DNA from: Phytoactinopolyspora halophila
Lineage (GTDB): Bacteria > Actinomycetota > Actinomycetes > Jiangellales > Jiangellaceae
NCBI RefSeq assembly: GCF_003287285.1
Contig: NZ_QMIG01000002.1
Location: 124,001-188,000 of the forward strand
DNA: 64,000 nt
Direction of reading: 5' to 3'
The translations under genes were made by a program, and so were the position numbers. Below, in pieces: positions 42,795 through 50,986 of the stretch. The notes below the pieces were generated by a model. It searched no databases, had not been told where the DNA came from, and worked only from the letters and a program-made list of their open reading frames with translations. How positions within the stretch are numbered: the stretch's first letter is position 1; the number at the start of each line of letters is the position of its first letter.

Positions 42795-44033
42795 TCATGC
42801 GGAGGGGTCGGTGACGGTGCCGAGGAAGAGGATCGTGCCGGTCTCCTGATCGGAGATGGTGAAGATGAACGGCCGGTCCACGCGGAATTCGAGCGCGTCC
42901 GTCGGGGCCGATTCCGCCATGACGCCCCCGGTCACGGCCGCGGCCTCGGTGCCCTCCTCGTCGACCTTGATGTAGGTCTTGTGCACCACCGTGTCGAGGA
43001 AGGGATTGACCGGTGACATCGGCCGGAAGTCCGCGCTCCCGTCGAAGGCCGAATCCATACCCAGGTGGCGCAGCGGGTCGTCCAGCGACATACCCCATTC
43101 CAGTTCGAAGCTCGGCAGGGCGAGCTCCTGGACGGTCGCGCTGCTCAACGAGTCCACGGCGTCGGCCCATTCCCGCGCGTCGAGCCGGGTCGTCAACTCG
43201 GTGACATCCGAGCTCTCGTCCGGCAGCAGTATCTCCATGCCATACCGCTCGTCCTCGCCGTACGGCAGCCGCAGCATCTCGTAACCATCACGTTCGACGT
43301 AGTCGAAGTCTTCCTGCCGCAGGTGCATCGTCGGCACGTCGTCGGCGCTGCCGTCGAGCATCGTGAACGGCTCGTCACGGGTGTCGTCCGGATCGAACGG
43401 CGTGGTCCATTCGCCGAGGAAGTACACCGCATTCAGCAGCACCAGCACGGCGTTTCCCGACGGCAGTCCCAGATCTTCGGCGATCTCATCGATCTTGCCC
43501 TCGGTCCGGTCCGCGGCCCATCCGTCGATCTCGTCGACGATCTCCCCGGCGCTCAGATCGGCTTCCTCGACCGTGGCGCCGAAGGTGTCTTCCACGAAGC
43601 TGAGATAGTCGTCTTCGAATTCCGTACCTTGCCGGGCCCACAACGCGTTGGCGACCGACAAGACGACGTCGTCGGTGTCCGCGAGCCTTCCCAGCAGCGC
43701 GCCGACACGCACGTCACGGGGCTCATCCAGGTGCAGCACCTCGCTCATCTGCTCGGCGGTGTCGCCGCCGGCACCGGCGAGCACCATGGCCAGCAGCACG
43801 GAAACCGAGACCGGCGACGTCACGACGTTCTCGTCACCCTCGCCGAGTTCGCCCAGCAGGTCGAACCCGAACTGGTTCACCGATTCGCCAACGGCCCGCG
43901 CATCGTCGTTGCCGAGATCCGCCACCAGGTCGGCGTCGATCGCACCGGCGTCACCGGGCGGGCGGTCGTCCCCGCAGCCCGCGAGCATCACCACGCCCGC
44001 CAGGACGGCTGCGACCGTTCGAGCCACGGACAT
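42795..44033 (-). CDS. Serpin family lipoprotein
   Basis: A 412-residue bacterial serpin. A signal peptide with lipobox LAGC anchors it outside the cell. Serpin signatures seen: NVVTSPVSVSVLLAMVLAGA, NALWARQ, LNAVYFLGEWTTPFD, VHKTYIKVDEEGTEAAA and FRVDRPFIFTI. The hinge GTEAAAVTGG has the small residues needed for loop insertion, so it should be inhibitory. The scissile region is about AESAPT, which would suit an elastase- or subtilisin-like protease, but P1 cannot be fixed. GGGGAG precedes the ATG at 44033. Confidence 0.92.
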   Translation of the reverse strand: MSVARTVAAVLAGVVMLAGCGDDRPPGDAGAIDADLVADLGNDDARAVGESVNQFGFDLLGELGEGDENVVTSPVSVSVLLAMVLAGAGGDTAEQMSEVLHLDEPRDVRVGALLGRLADTDDVVLSVANALWARQGTEFEDDYLSFVEDTFGATVEEADLSAGEIVDEIDGWAADRTEGKIDEIAEDLGLPSGNAVLVLLNAVYFLGEWTTPFDPDDTRDEPFTMLDGSADDVPTMHLRQEDFDYVERDGYEMLRLPYGEDERYGMEILLPDESSDVTELTTRLDAREWADAVDSLSSATVQELALPSFELEWGMSLDDPLRHLGMDSAFDGSADFRPMSPVNPFLDTVVHKTYIKVDEEGTEAAAVTGGVMAESAPTDALEFRVDRPFIFTISDQETGTILFLGTVTDPSA

Positions 44034-44181
44034 GTGCTCCCCCTTCGCTGGCCCGCATCGGCGCGTCGGATTCATCGTTCACAGCTTCGACGCGCCGTGG
44101 GGAAGACCGGTTCCGCGCCGTCGCGTCGCGAGTCGCGGGCGTGCCGTGCCGCACCTTCCGGGATCATCGATCTCTCGTGAA

Positions 44182-44221
44182 GACCGGCATCGTCGAGATC
44201 ACCGCCTCGACGATGCCGGTC
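44182..44221 (-). terminator. Hairpin downstream of tRNA-Ser
   Basis: A perfect 16-bp stem (GACCGGCATCGTCGAG with its complement at 44206-44221) encloses an 8-nt loop, 45 bases after the tRNA 3' end. There is no long U-run. A GC-rich actinobacterial terminator is the simplest reading. Confidence 0.65.
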
Positions 44222-44265
44222 TCCAGGGAATGTGTTCCCTTCGAGGCACCTCATGTTTCCACCCG

Positions 44266-44358
44266 CGGAGGGCATGGGATTCGAACCCATGAGGACGGAG
44301 AGGGCCCCGCCCTAGAACTTTTCAAGAGTTCCCCGTTCGGCCACTCCGGCAGCCCTCC
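44266..44358 (-). tRNA. tRNA-Ser (anticodon UGA)
   Basis: A 93-nt class II tRNA. The acceptor stem is GGAGGGC with GCCCTCC; the anticodon arm is GAACT-CTTGAAA-AGTTC, giving anticodon TGA for UCA codons; a long variable arm follows; the T arm is ATGGG-TTCGAAT-CCCAT. The discriminator is G, standard for serine tRNAs. CCA is not encoded. The cognate seryl-tRNA synthetase gene is 11 kb away. Confidence 0.95.
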
Positions 44359-44424
44359 CGGCCATAGCAAGTGTGCCACGAAGGCCCACCCGCCATCGAG
44401 CGCCCCGCGGCCACATCCAGGACG

Positions 44425-45264
44425 TCACCCAGGTTGTTCACCGCTGGCTACAGGGCGTTGCGGATCCGCCGACCATTGCGACCACGATCCGGGATACAGC
44501 GCGGCGTCGATGCCCGCGACCGCGAGCGCCGCGACCTGATGTGCGGCGTTGACCCCCGAACCGCAGTAGACGCCCACCCGGCGATCGCCGGTGACGCCCA
44601 GCGCGGCGAAACGCTCGCGCAACTCCGCGTGGGGCCGGAAATGCCCGGCCGCATCGAGGTTGTCCGCCGTTGGCGCGCTCCGCGCACCCGGGATGTGCCC
44701 GGCACGCGGATCGACGGGTTCGGTCTCACCTCGATACCGCTCTCCGGCTCGAGCGTCGAGGAGCACGCCGTCGGACGGCAACCGGGCGGCATCATCGATG
44801 TCGATCACCGGCATGGCCCCGGCGTCCAGCGTGATATCGCCCGGGACTGGCGTGACCTCGCCGGTCTCCAGGGGGTGACCTGCCCGGCGCCACGCAGCCA
44901 GCCCGCCGTCGAGCAGCCGGACATCCGGCACACCAGCCCAGCGCAGCAGCCACCACGCCCGCGCGGCGGAGGTGCCAGCCACGTCGTCGTAGGCGACGAC
45001 GACGCCGTCGGAGCGCACACCCCAGCGGCGAGCGGAACGCTCCAGGTCCGCGACATCGGGCAACGGGTGCCGGCCGCGCTCGGACGACGGGGCGGCAGCC
45101 AGCTCGGTATCGAGGTCGACGTAAACAGAACCGGGAAGGTGGCCATCGAGATAGTGCCGATATCCCTGCGGATCACCGAGCTTCCAACGGACATCGAGCA
45201 AGGTCACAGGGGTATTCGTGGCGCGCAGGCGGGCCAGCTCGGCGACATCGATCAGTACGTCCAC
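44425..45264 (-). CDS. Thiosulfate/3-mercaptopyruvate sulfurtransferase
   Basis: A 279-residue protein with two rhodanese domains. The first is non-catalytic (YRHYLDGHLPGSVYVDLDTE); the second has the active-site loop YCGSGVNAAH, whose Cys carries the persulfide, and GHIPGARSAP. CGSGV is the mercaptopyruvate/thiosulfate sulfurtransferase type. It transfers sulfane sulfur to cyanide or thiols in the cytoplasm. The GTG start at 45264 has GGAG upstream. It is divergent from the polyphosphate glucokinase. Confidence 0.92.
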   Translation of the reverse strand: MDVLIDVAELARLRATNTPVTLLDVRWKLGDPQGYRHYLDGHLPGSVYVDLDTELAAAPSSERGRHPLPDVADLERSARRWGVRSDGVVVAYDDVAGTSAARAWWLLRWAGVPDVRLLDGGLAAWRRAGHPLETGEVTPVPGDITLDAGAMPVIDIDDAARLPSDGVLLDARAGERYRGETEPVDPRAGHIPGARSAPTADNLDAAGHFRPHAELRERFAALGVTGDRRVGVYCGSGVNAAHQVAALAVAGIDAALYPGSWSQWSADPQRPVASGEQPG

Positions 45265-45312
45265 GTGCTCCGTCTCCCGGATTCATCGGCCAACGATTCA
45301 CACTCATCGCTG

Positions 45313-46122
45313 ATGACACGCTACCGTCGTGGCGTGACGACCCCTGCTGGCCACGGTCCACGCACGCTGACCGTCGACTGCGGCGGAACCGGCCTCAAGG
45401 CCACCGTACTCGACGCGGCGGGCGAACCCGTGCACGAACGCGTTCGGCTGCGGACACCGTATCCGTGCCCTCCGGATGTCCTCGTCAACACCGTGGTTTC
45501 CCTGGCCAGGAACACGGGCGAGGATTTCGACCGCGTGTCCGTCGGCTTTCCCGGGATGGTCCGTCTCGGCGTCGTCTACGCCACCCCGCACTACGTCACC
45601 GAGGCCGGACCGTTCACGCGACCCCGCCCCGACCTCGTCCGGCAGTGGTCCGGCTATGACATCCAGGCGGCGCTCGAGGGAGCGCTCGGCCGGCCGACGC
45701 GGGTACTCAACGACGCGGAGATCGCCGGGCTGGCGGTGATCGAGAGCAAGGGCTTCGAGGTCGTATTGACGCTCGGGACGGGACTCGGCTGCGCGTTGTT
45801 CGACGACGGCCGGCTACTCCCCAAGGTCGAGCTCTCCCAGGCGCCATTTCGCAAGGGCCAGACCTACGACCAGCAGCTCGGCCACCACTCCCGCAAGAAG
45901 CTCGGCAACCGGCGCTGGAGCCGCCGCGTCACGCGCGCGATCAACGGGCTACGCCCGGTCCTGTACTGGGATCAGCTCTACGTCGGCGGCGGAGGTGCCA
46001 AGCATCTACACGGGGACCTCGGTCCGGACGTCACCATCGTCGGCAACAAGTACGGTCTGCTCGGCGGTATCCGGCTGTGGAACGATGCCGGATCGCGCGG
46101 GCGGCGCATCGAAGAGATCTGA
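45313..46122 (+). CDS. ppgK: Polyphosphate glucokinase, ROK family
   Basis: A 269-residue protein of the actinobacterial PPGK subfamily: VDCGGTGLKATVLDAAGE, SVGFPGMVRLGVVYATPHY, RVLNDAEIAGLAVI, VLTLGTGLGCALFDDGRLL, and LYVGGGGAKHL. It phosphorylates glucose with polyphosphate or ATP. Unlike classical ROK sugar kinases, it lacks the zinc motif, as expected for PPGK-like proteins. The ATG at 45313 and GTG at 45334 are both possible; neither has a clear Shine-Dalgarno site, so a leaderless transcript is likely. Confidence 0.85.
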   Translation: MTRYRRGVTTPAGHGPRTLTVDCGGTGLKATVLDAAGEPVHERVRLRTPYPCPPDVLVNTVVSLARNTGEDFDRVSVGFPGMVRLGVVYATPHYVTEAGPFTRPRPDLVRQWSGYDIQAALEGALGRPTRVLNDAEIAGLAVIESKGFEVVLTLGTGLGCALFDDGRLLPKVELSQAPFRKGQTYDQQLGHHSRKKLGNRRWSRRVTRAINGLRPVLYWDQLYVGGGGAKHLHGDLGPDVTIVGNKYGLLGGIRLWNDAGSRGRRIEEI

Positions 46123-46174
46123 TCGTCGCACGCGTGGCGACCGCCATCGCGAATCGCGTGCCGGTACGGACCGA

Positions 46175-46729
46175 TCAGTGACGCGTCCAGGTCTCATGCG
46201 TGGCGATGAACGCCGTCGACGTCGGTTTCTCGCCGTCCTCGCTGACCACCGCCCGTCCCAGCACGCGCGCGTCATCGATCTCCAGCGTGGCGTCGGTGCA
46301 GAACGTCAGCAGGTTCGTGAGCGTCCACAGTGAATCGCCCAGCTGCCAATCGGTGACCACCACGGGACGGCTGGCGAACGGCTGGGCAATGGTGACGCCG
46401 ACCCGCGAGCCGTCTTCACCGGTCACCCTGGCACGTACGTGCTCGTTGGTGATCCGCCACTCGCGAATCTCGCATTCGACCGGCTCGCCGACCTCGGGAA
46501 GGTCGGCCAGCTCCGGGAAATGACGGCTGAACGTGTCGGCAAGCCACGCTCCGAGCGCGAACTCCGGCGTCAGCAAGCGCACCGACGTATCACCCTCGAC
46601 CCACGCCAGCACGGCGACGCCGGGACCGCGCACGCTCCATTCGGCCTCCCACAGCGACACGAATCCCGCCTTGGCCTGACCGCGGAACAGGGTCACGTTG
46701 GGGTTGGCCCCGATGAACTCGATCGGCAC
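46175..46729 (-). CDS. Conserved hypothetical protein
   Basis: A 184-residue soluble protein beginning MPIEFIGANPNVTLFRG. It has alternating beta-type segments (GPGVAVLAWVEGD, REWRITNEHVRARVTGEDG, GVTIAQPFASRPVVVTDWQL) and no cofactor motif or signal peptide. I do not recognise a family. It converges on ppgK and is divergent from the ammonium transporter. Confidence 0.75.
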   Translation of the reverse strand: MPIEFIGANPNVTLFRGQAKAGFVSLWEAEWSVRGPGVAVLAWVEGDTSVRLLTPEFALGAWLADTFSRHFPELADLPEVGEPVECEIREWRITNEHVRARVTGEDGSRVGVTIAQPFASRPVVVTDWQLGDSLWTLTNLLTFCTDATLEIDDARVLGRAVVSEDGEKPTSTAFIATHETWTRH

Positions 46730-46749
46730 CGGACCAGCGTTACACGAAA

Positions 46750-46910
46750 GTCACACGAGCTGAACGCCGACACGCGAATGTAACGAGCGCGCACGCATTC
46801 GTGAAATCTGTAGCCATCACTCTCGTTGTGTCCGGTTGCCGCAACGTCGCGGCTCGAACTGGCTGGATCGGGCGCACCCGCCGGACCATTCGAACGCGCC
46901 CGATCCAGCC
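46750..46910 (+). promoter_or_regulatory. amtB upstream region: GlnR-like half-site and perfect hairpin
   Basis: GTCAC-N6-TGAAC at 46750-46765 resembles one half of the actinobacterial GlnR box (GTnAC-N6-GAAAC). A perfect 15-bp inverted repeat, GGCTGGATCGGGCGC (46861-46875) with its complement at 46896-46910, encloses a 20-nt loop and ends 22 bases before the amtB start, just ahead of its GGAGGGA. An mRNA leader structure is suggested; the GlnR assignment is weak. Confidence 0.4.
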
Positions 46911-46932
46911 GCCTGCGTTGGAGGGACGGCAC

Positions 46933-48312
46933 ATGGATACGGGCGATACCGCGTGGATTCTCATATCCACGGCACTGGTCATGCTCATGACCCCGGGGCT
47001 TGCACTGTTCTATGGCGGCATGGTGCGCGCCAAGAGCGTCATCAACATGATGATGATGTGTTTCGGCGCCTTGGGCGTCGTCAGCATTCTGTGGATCATC
47101 TACGGGTACTCGATCGCCTACGGCGACAGCCAGGGTGGACTCCTCGGCAACCCGGGCGACTTCTTCGGCATGTCCGGGATGATGAACGACATCGGCGGCA
47201 CCATCCCCGTCCTGGTCGACGTCGGATTCCAGGGCATGTTCGCGGTCATTACCGTGGCACTCATCGCCGGTTCGATCGCCGACCGGGCGAACTTCTGGAC
47301 CTGGCTCGTGTTCGCGGCGATCTGGATGACGGTCGTCTACGCACCCGTCGCGCACTGGGTGTGGGGTGACGGCGGCTGGATTATCGACGGGCTGGAGGCC
47401 ATCGACTTCGCCGGTGGTACCGCAGTCCATATCAACGCCGGTGCCGCGGGCTTGGCGCTCGCGCTGGTTCTCGGGCGCCGCCGCGACTGGGGCAAGGGCT
47501 CGCACCGCCCGCACAACCTTCCGCTGGTAATGATCGGCGCGGGTCTCCTCTGGTTCGGCTGGTTCGGCTTCAATGGTGGTTCCGCCTATGCGGCGGACGC
47601 GGCCGCCGGTGTCGCGATCCTCAACACCATCGGCGCCACGGCCGCGGCACTGCTGTTCTGGATCATCGTCGAGAAGATCCGGGATGGCCTCGCGACGTCT
47701 CTCGGTGCGGCGTCGGGCGTCGTGGCCGGCCTCGTGGCGATCACCCCTGCCGCCGGTGCGGTCAATCCGGTGGGTGCCATCCTCATCGGTGCCGCGGCCG
47801 GAGTGCTGTGCTCGCTGACGGTCAGCCTGAAGTTCCGGCTGCGCTACGACGACTCGCTCGACGTCGTGGCGGTGCACCTCGTCGGCGGACTGGTCGGCAC
47901 CGTCGCCATAGGCTTCTTCGCCACGGCCGACGCGCCGGATGGCGTCAACGGCCTGTTCTTCGGTGGCGGCGTCGAGCTGCTCGGGCGACAGGTCGTCAGC
48001 GTCGCAGCCGTGGTCGCCTTCTCGTTCGTCGTCACCTACATCATTGGCATGATCTTGCAGAAGACGATCGGATTCCGGGTTGACGACGACCACGAGATCG
48101 TCGGTGTCGACAAGGTGCATCACGGCGAATCGAGCTACGAGATCACGTCAGACGACATCCCGTCCGACGTGCTGGCGCGTGTCGAGAACGACTCGACGGC
48201 GCAGGCCGCCGCGACGACGAAGCCGTCAACAGCCTCGTCGCCAGCTTCGTCATCGCCAGCAGGGCGGCGCATCGATCACGGGGACGGTGAGGCGAACCCC
48301 GCAACGACCTGA
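46933..48312 (+). CDS. amtB: Ammonium transporter
   Basis: A 459-residue Amt protein with about 11 membrane segments. TPGLALFYGGMVRAKSVINM is the first signature, VAHWVWGDGGW and AVHINAGAAGLALALVLG carry the first pore histidine, and VVAVHLVGGLVGTVAIG the second. There is no N-terminal signal sequence. The C-terminal 75 residues after the VDDDHEIVGVDKVHHGESSY region are Thr/Ser/Ala-rich and probably disordered. ATG at 46933 with GGAGGGA. No glnK or glnD follows, unlike the common amtB-glnK-glnD operon. Confidence 0.95.
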   Translation: MDTGDTAWILISTALVMLMTPGLALFYGGMVRAKSVINMMMMCFGALGVVSILWIIYGYSIAYGDSQGGLLGNPGDFFGMSGMMNDIGGTIPVLVDVGFQGMFAVITVALIAGSIADRANFWTWLVFAAIWMTVVYAPVAHWVWGDGGWIIDGLEAIDFAGGTAVHINAGAAGLALALVLGRRRDWGKGSHRPHNLPLVMIGAGLLWFGWFGFNGGSAYAADAAAGVAILNTIGATAAALLFWIIVEKIRDGLATSLGAASGVVAGLVAITPAAGAVNPVGAILIGAAAGVLCSLTVSLKFRLRYDDSLDVVAVHLVGGLVGTVAIGFFATADAPDGVNGLFFGGGVELLGRQVVSVAAVVAFSFVVTYIIGMILQKTIGFRVDDDHEIVGVDKVHHGESSYEITSDDIPSDVLARVENDSTAQAAATTKPSTASSPASSSPAGRRIDHGDGEANPATT

Positions 48313-48365
48313 CGGTCCGATCGACGGTGCGGTCACCGTGACCGCCACCGGTGAACCCACGATCA

Positions 48366-48400
48366 GTTGCGCCCCGGGAGTGCCCGCCCCGGGGCGCAAC
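48366..48400. terminator. Bidirectional terminator after amtB
   Basis: GTTGCGCCCCGGG (48366-48378) and its exact complement (48388-48400) form a 13-bp stem with a 9-nt loop between the convergent amtB and O-methyltransferase genes. No marked U-run; typical for high-GC terminators. Confidence 0.7.
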
Positions 48401-48426
48401 GTCCGTTCGGACCGTTTCAGGATTGC

Positions 48427-49095
48427 TCAGGCAGTGACAACGGCCAGCGCGAAGCCGTCGTACCCCTTGCTGCCGACGGTCTGGACGGCCGTGGCATCCA
48501 ACGCTGGCTCGTCCGCCATCACGCGCAGCGCGCGCTGGATGCCCTGCACCCGCGGATCGCTGGACGACTCGTCGGCGATCTCGCCCCGCCGGACGACGTT
48601 GTCGACCACGATGACGCTACCGGCGCAGGCCAGCTTCAATCCCCACCGCACGTACTCCGGGGTGTTCTCCTTGTCCGCGTCGATGAAGACGACGTCGAAG
48701 GGCCCGGCGCCCTCGGTGGCGAGCGCTTCCAGCGTCTCAAGCGCCGCACCGATACGGACGTCCACCAGATCGGCAAAGCCTGCCCGGGCAATGTTGGCGC
48801 GGGCCACCTCGGCGTGGTGTGGCTCGGACTCCAGTGTCACCAGGTGCCCGTCCGGCGGAAGCGCTCGCGCGAGCCAGATCGTGCTGTACCCGCCGAGGGT
48901 GCCGACTTCCAGGATGGAGCGCGCACCGCGAAGCTGGGCCAGCAGCTGCAGCATCTTGCCCTGGTTGGGTGCGACGTGAATGGCTGGCAGCCCCGCGTCG
49001 GCGCTCGCTTTCAAGGCGGCGTCGAGCACGTCGTCGCTCGGGACGAGATGCTCACACAGATACGCGTCGACGTCGTCCCACGGTGTCTGGCTCAT
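48427..49095 (-). CDS. SAM-dependent O-methyltransferase, catechol/caffeoyl-CoA type
   Basis: A 222-residue class I methyltransferase of family 3. The SAM motif is ILEVGTLGGYSTIWLARAL, DVVFIDADKENTPEYV includes the metal-binding Asp, and VVDNVVRRGEIADE the second metal region. CAPNQGK-like HVAPNQGKMLQLLAQL precedes. Members use a divalent metal to methylate catechol-like hydroxyls. The ATG at 49095 has CCGGAG; an upstream in-frame GTG is less likely. No partner biosynthetic genes adjoin it. Confidence 0.9.
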   Translation of the reverse strand: MSQTPWDDVDAYLCEHLVPSDDVLDAALKASADAGLPAIHVAPNQGKMLQLLAQLRGARSILEVGTLGGYSTIWLARALPPDGHLVTLESEPHHAEVARANIARAGFADLVDVRIGAALETLEALATEGAGPFDVVFIDADKENTPEYVRWGLKLACAGSVIVVDNVVRRGEIADESSSDPRVQGIQRALRVMADEPALDATAVQTVGSKGYDGFALAVVTA

Positions 49096-49173
49096 CGCTA
49101 TGCTCCGGAATGAGTGGCCCGATATTTCCGTGATCGACACTATCCCGGAGGTTCGAACGATCGAGCCCGGACG

Positions 49174-50115
49174 TCAACGCCAGCCGTCCGGAAGAGCCGC
49201 GCGGACGATCAACATCTCGGCGTCATCTCGATAAGAAGAGCTACGGTCACGGGTCTCACCGACCGCATATAGCGTGCCGTCGTCTAGCGCGACCTTGCTG
49301 ACGTGGGCCATGGCTGTTGCCGCCATGCCGTCGTGCATGACGACGGCGACCTGCCCGTACCGTGTCCTCTCGCTGTCGAGATCGAACGAGCCATCCGCCC
49401 CGGACGGCCGCCGAATGATCTTCTCGGCTACACGTTGCGCGCGATCACCGAAGTCACCCGACCACTCGAAGGCGTTCACGTCCACGGTGTCGTTCTCGAA
49501 CGTCGAATCCAACACAACCAGGACGCCTCCGGACACATCCATACTCGAGAACGTCCAGGGGCCGCCGAATTCCGAGGCGTCGCGCTCGTCGTCAAACGGC
49601 TCTTCCGGAGCTTCCCTGTTGCCGGGGCGGACGGCGACACTCATCGTCCCGTCCGCGTCCACCGCCAGAATCGATGGTCGGGTACCGATGTAGACGGTGC
49701 CGTCTTCACCAGCCGCCAGAGCACCACCGGCACCGGCGTCCCGCAACGGCAGATCCACCGCCGCCAGATCGCGAGGGGGCGAGGCTTGTGTCTCGAACAG
49801 CTCGTCACCGGTCATGTCGAGCGTCGATGCACCCGCGACATGCTCGATCTCGCCGTCTTCCACACGCCGAGCGCGCGCCATGACGAGATCCTCCCCGTCT
49901 GAGTTCGCGCCGAAGAAGCTTTCCGTCCACACCACACGGCCCGCTCCATCGACAGCAAGGCTCTCGATCGAGCCCAACCCAGTCACCACGTCGCCCGATC
50001 CCCCTGAATAGTCCTCGGTGACGACCACCGGCTCAAGATCATCTTCGATCACGTGGTGAATTGCTTCGTCCTCGGCGACATAAATCTCGCCTCCTGGGCC
50101 GACAGGAGCTCCCTG
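49174..50115 (-). pseudogene. N-terminally truncated beta-propeller (NHL-like) protein gene
   Basis: The longest start-to-stop frame is 292 residues from a GTG at 50052, but protein-like sequence continues upstream in the same frame (APVGPGGEIYVAEDEAIHHV) to a TAA at 50118-50116. The propeller blades VVWTESFFGA, VYIGTRPSILAVDADG and LYAVGETRDRS lack any signal peptide or first blades, although such acidic propellers are usually exported. The 5' part is thus missing and the remnant abuts the divergent amidase gene. The stop at 49174 is natural-looking. Confidence 0.65.
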
Positions 50116-50173
50116 TTAGACCGCCGATCAGCACTGGTCGGCGCCCACGTCTGGCATGGCGGAGAATGGGGTC

Positions 50174-50986
50174 ATGCGCGTCGCACTCGTCCAGATGGCC
50201 GCCAGCACGGACCCAAATGCCAACCTGACGACGATCGAGAAACTCACGTCCGGCATCGAGGCCGACCTCGTCGTCCTTCCCGAAGCCGTCATGCACGATT
50301 TCGGCAATCCCGACACGCCCCTCGGTCCAGCAGCGCAGCCGCTCGATGGGCCGTTCGTATCCGCGATCGCCGGTCTCGCTCGCCAGCTCGACGCGACGGT
50401 GATCGCCGGAATGTTCGAGGTTTCCGGCGATCCGGACCGGCCCCACAACACGCTGGTCGCCCTCGCCCCGGACGGCACGCTGGCCGGCACCTATCGCAAG
50501 GCCCACCTGTACGATTCGTTCGGCTACCGCGAATCCGATCGGCTGCTGCGCGGCCCGGCCGAACCCGCGGTCCTGACCGTGAACGGCCACTCCCTGGGCC
50601 TGCTCACCTGCTACGATCTTCGATTCCCCGAACACGCCCGGGCACTCGTGGACGCCGGAGCCGACAACCTCGTCGTCCCCGCAGCCTGGGTGCGCGGCCC
50701 GCTCAAGGAAGACCACTGGGAGACGCTCGTACGGGCACGAGCCATCGAGAACACCGTCTACGTCGCCGCTGCCGCGCAGTGCGGGCGTGCCTACTGCGGG
50801 CGCAGCATGCTCGTCGACCCGCTCGGTGTCGCCGTCTCTGCCGCAGGAGAGGCCGAGGGCGTGATCGGCGGTGAGATCGACCTCCACCGCCTGGCTTCGG
50901 TTCGCGAACGCAACCCCGCACTACAGCACCGGCGCGCCTGGCCGACGTCGACGACGCACCACGAGCATGCCCAGCAGGATGGCTGA
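50174..50986 (+). CDS. Carbon-nitrogen hydrolase (nitrilase superfamily)
   Basis: A 270-residue amidase with the full catalytic triad: E37 (VLPEAV), K109 (YRKAHLYDSFGYRESD) and C146 (LLTCYDLRFPEHARAL). The sequence is closest in pattern to the Nit1/omega-amidase and deaminated-glutathione amidase branch. It hydrolyses an amide to the acid and ammonia in the cytoplasm. ATG at 50174 with GGAG nine bases away. Its stop overlaps the following MobA-like gene. Confidence 0.9.
   Translation: MRVALVQMAASTDPNANLTTIEKLTSGIEADLVVLPEAVMHDFGNPDTPLGPAAQPLDGPFVSAIAGLARQLDATVIAGMFEVSGDPDRPHNTLVALAPDGTLAGTYRKAHLYDSFGYRESDRLLRGPAEPAVLTVNGHSLGLLTCYDLRFPEHARALVDAGADNLVVPAAWVRGPLKEDHWETLVRARAIENTVYVAAAAQCGRAYCGRSMLVDPLGVAVSAAGEAEGVIGGEIDLHRLASVRERNPALQHRRAWPTSTTHHEHAQQDG

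Noticed and set aside
44266-44358. tRNA-Leu, because of the long variable arm
   Set aside because: The anticodon loop CTTGAAA gives UGA and the discriminator is G, so it is tRNA-Ser.
44371-45312. Apparent 314-residue extension of the polyphosphate glucokinase
   Set aside because: The extension is antisense to the sulfurtransferase gene, whose active-site loop is clear; glucokinase-like sequence begins only near 45313.
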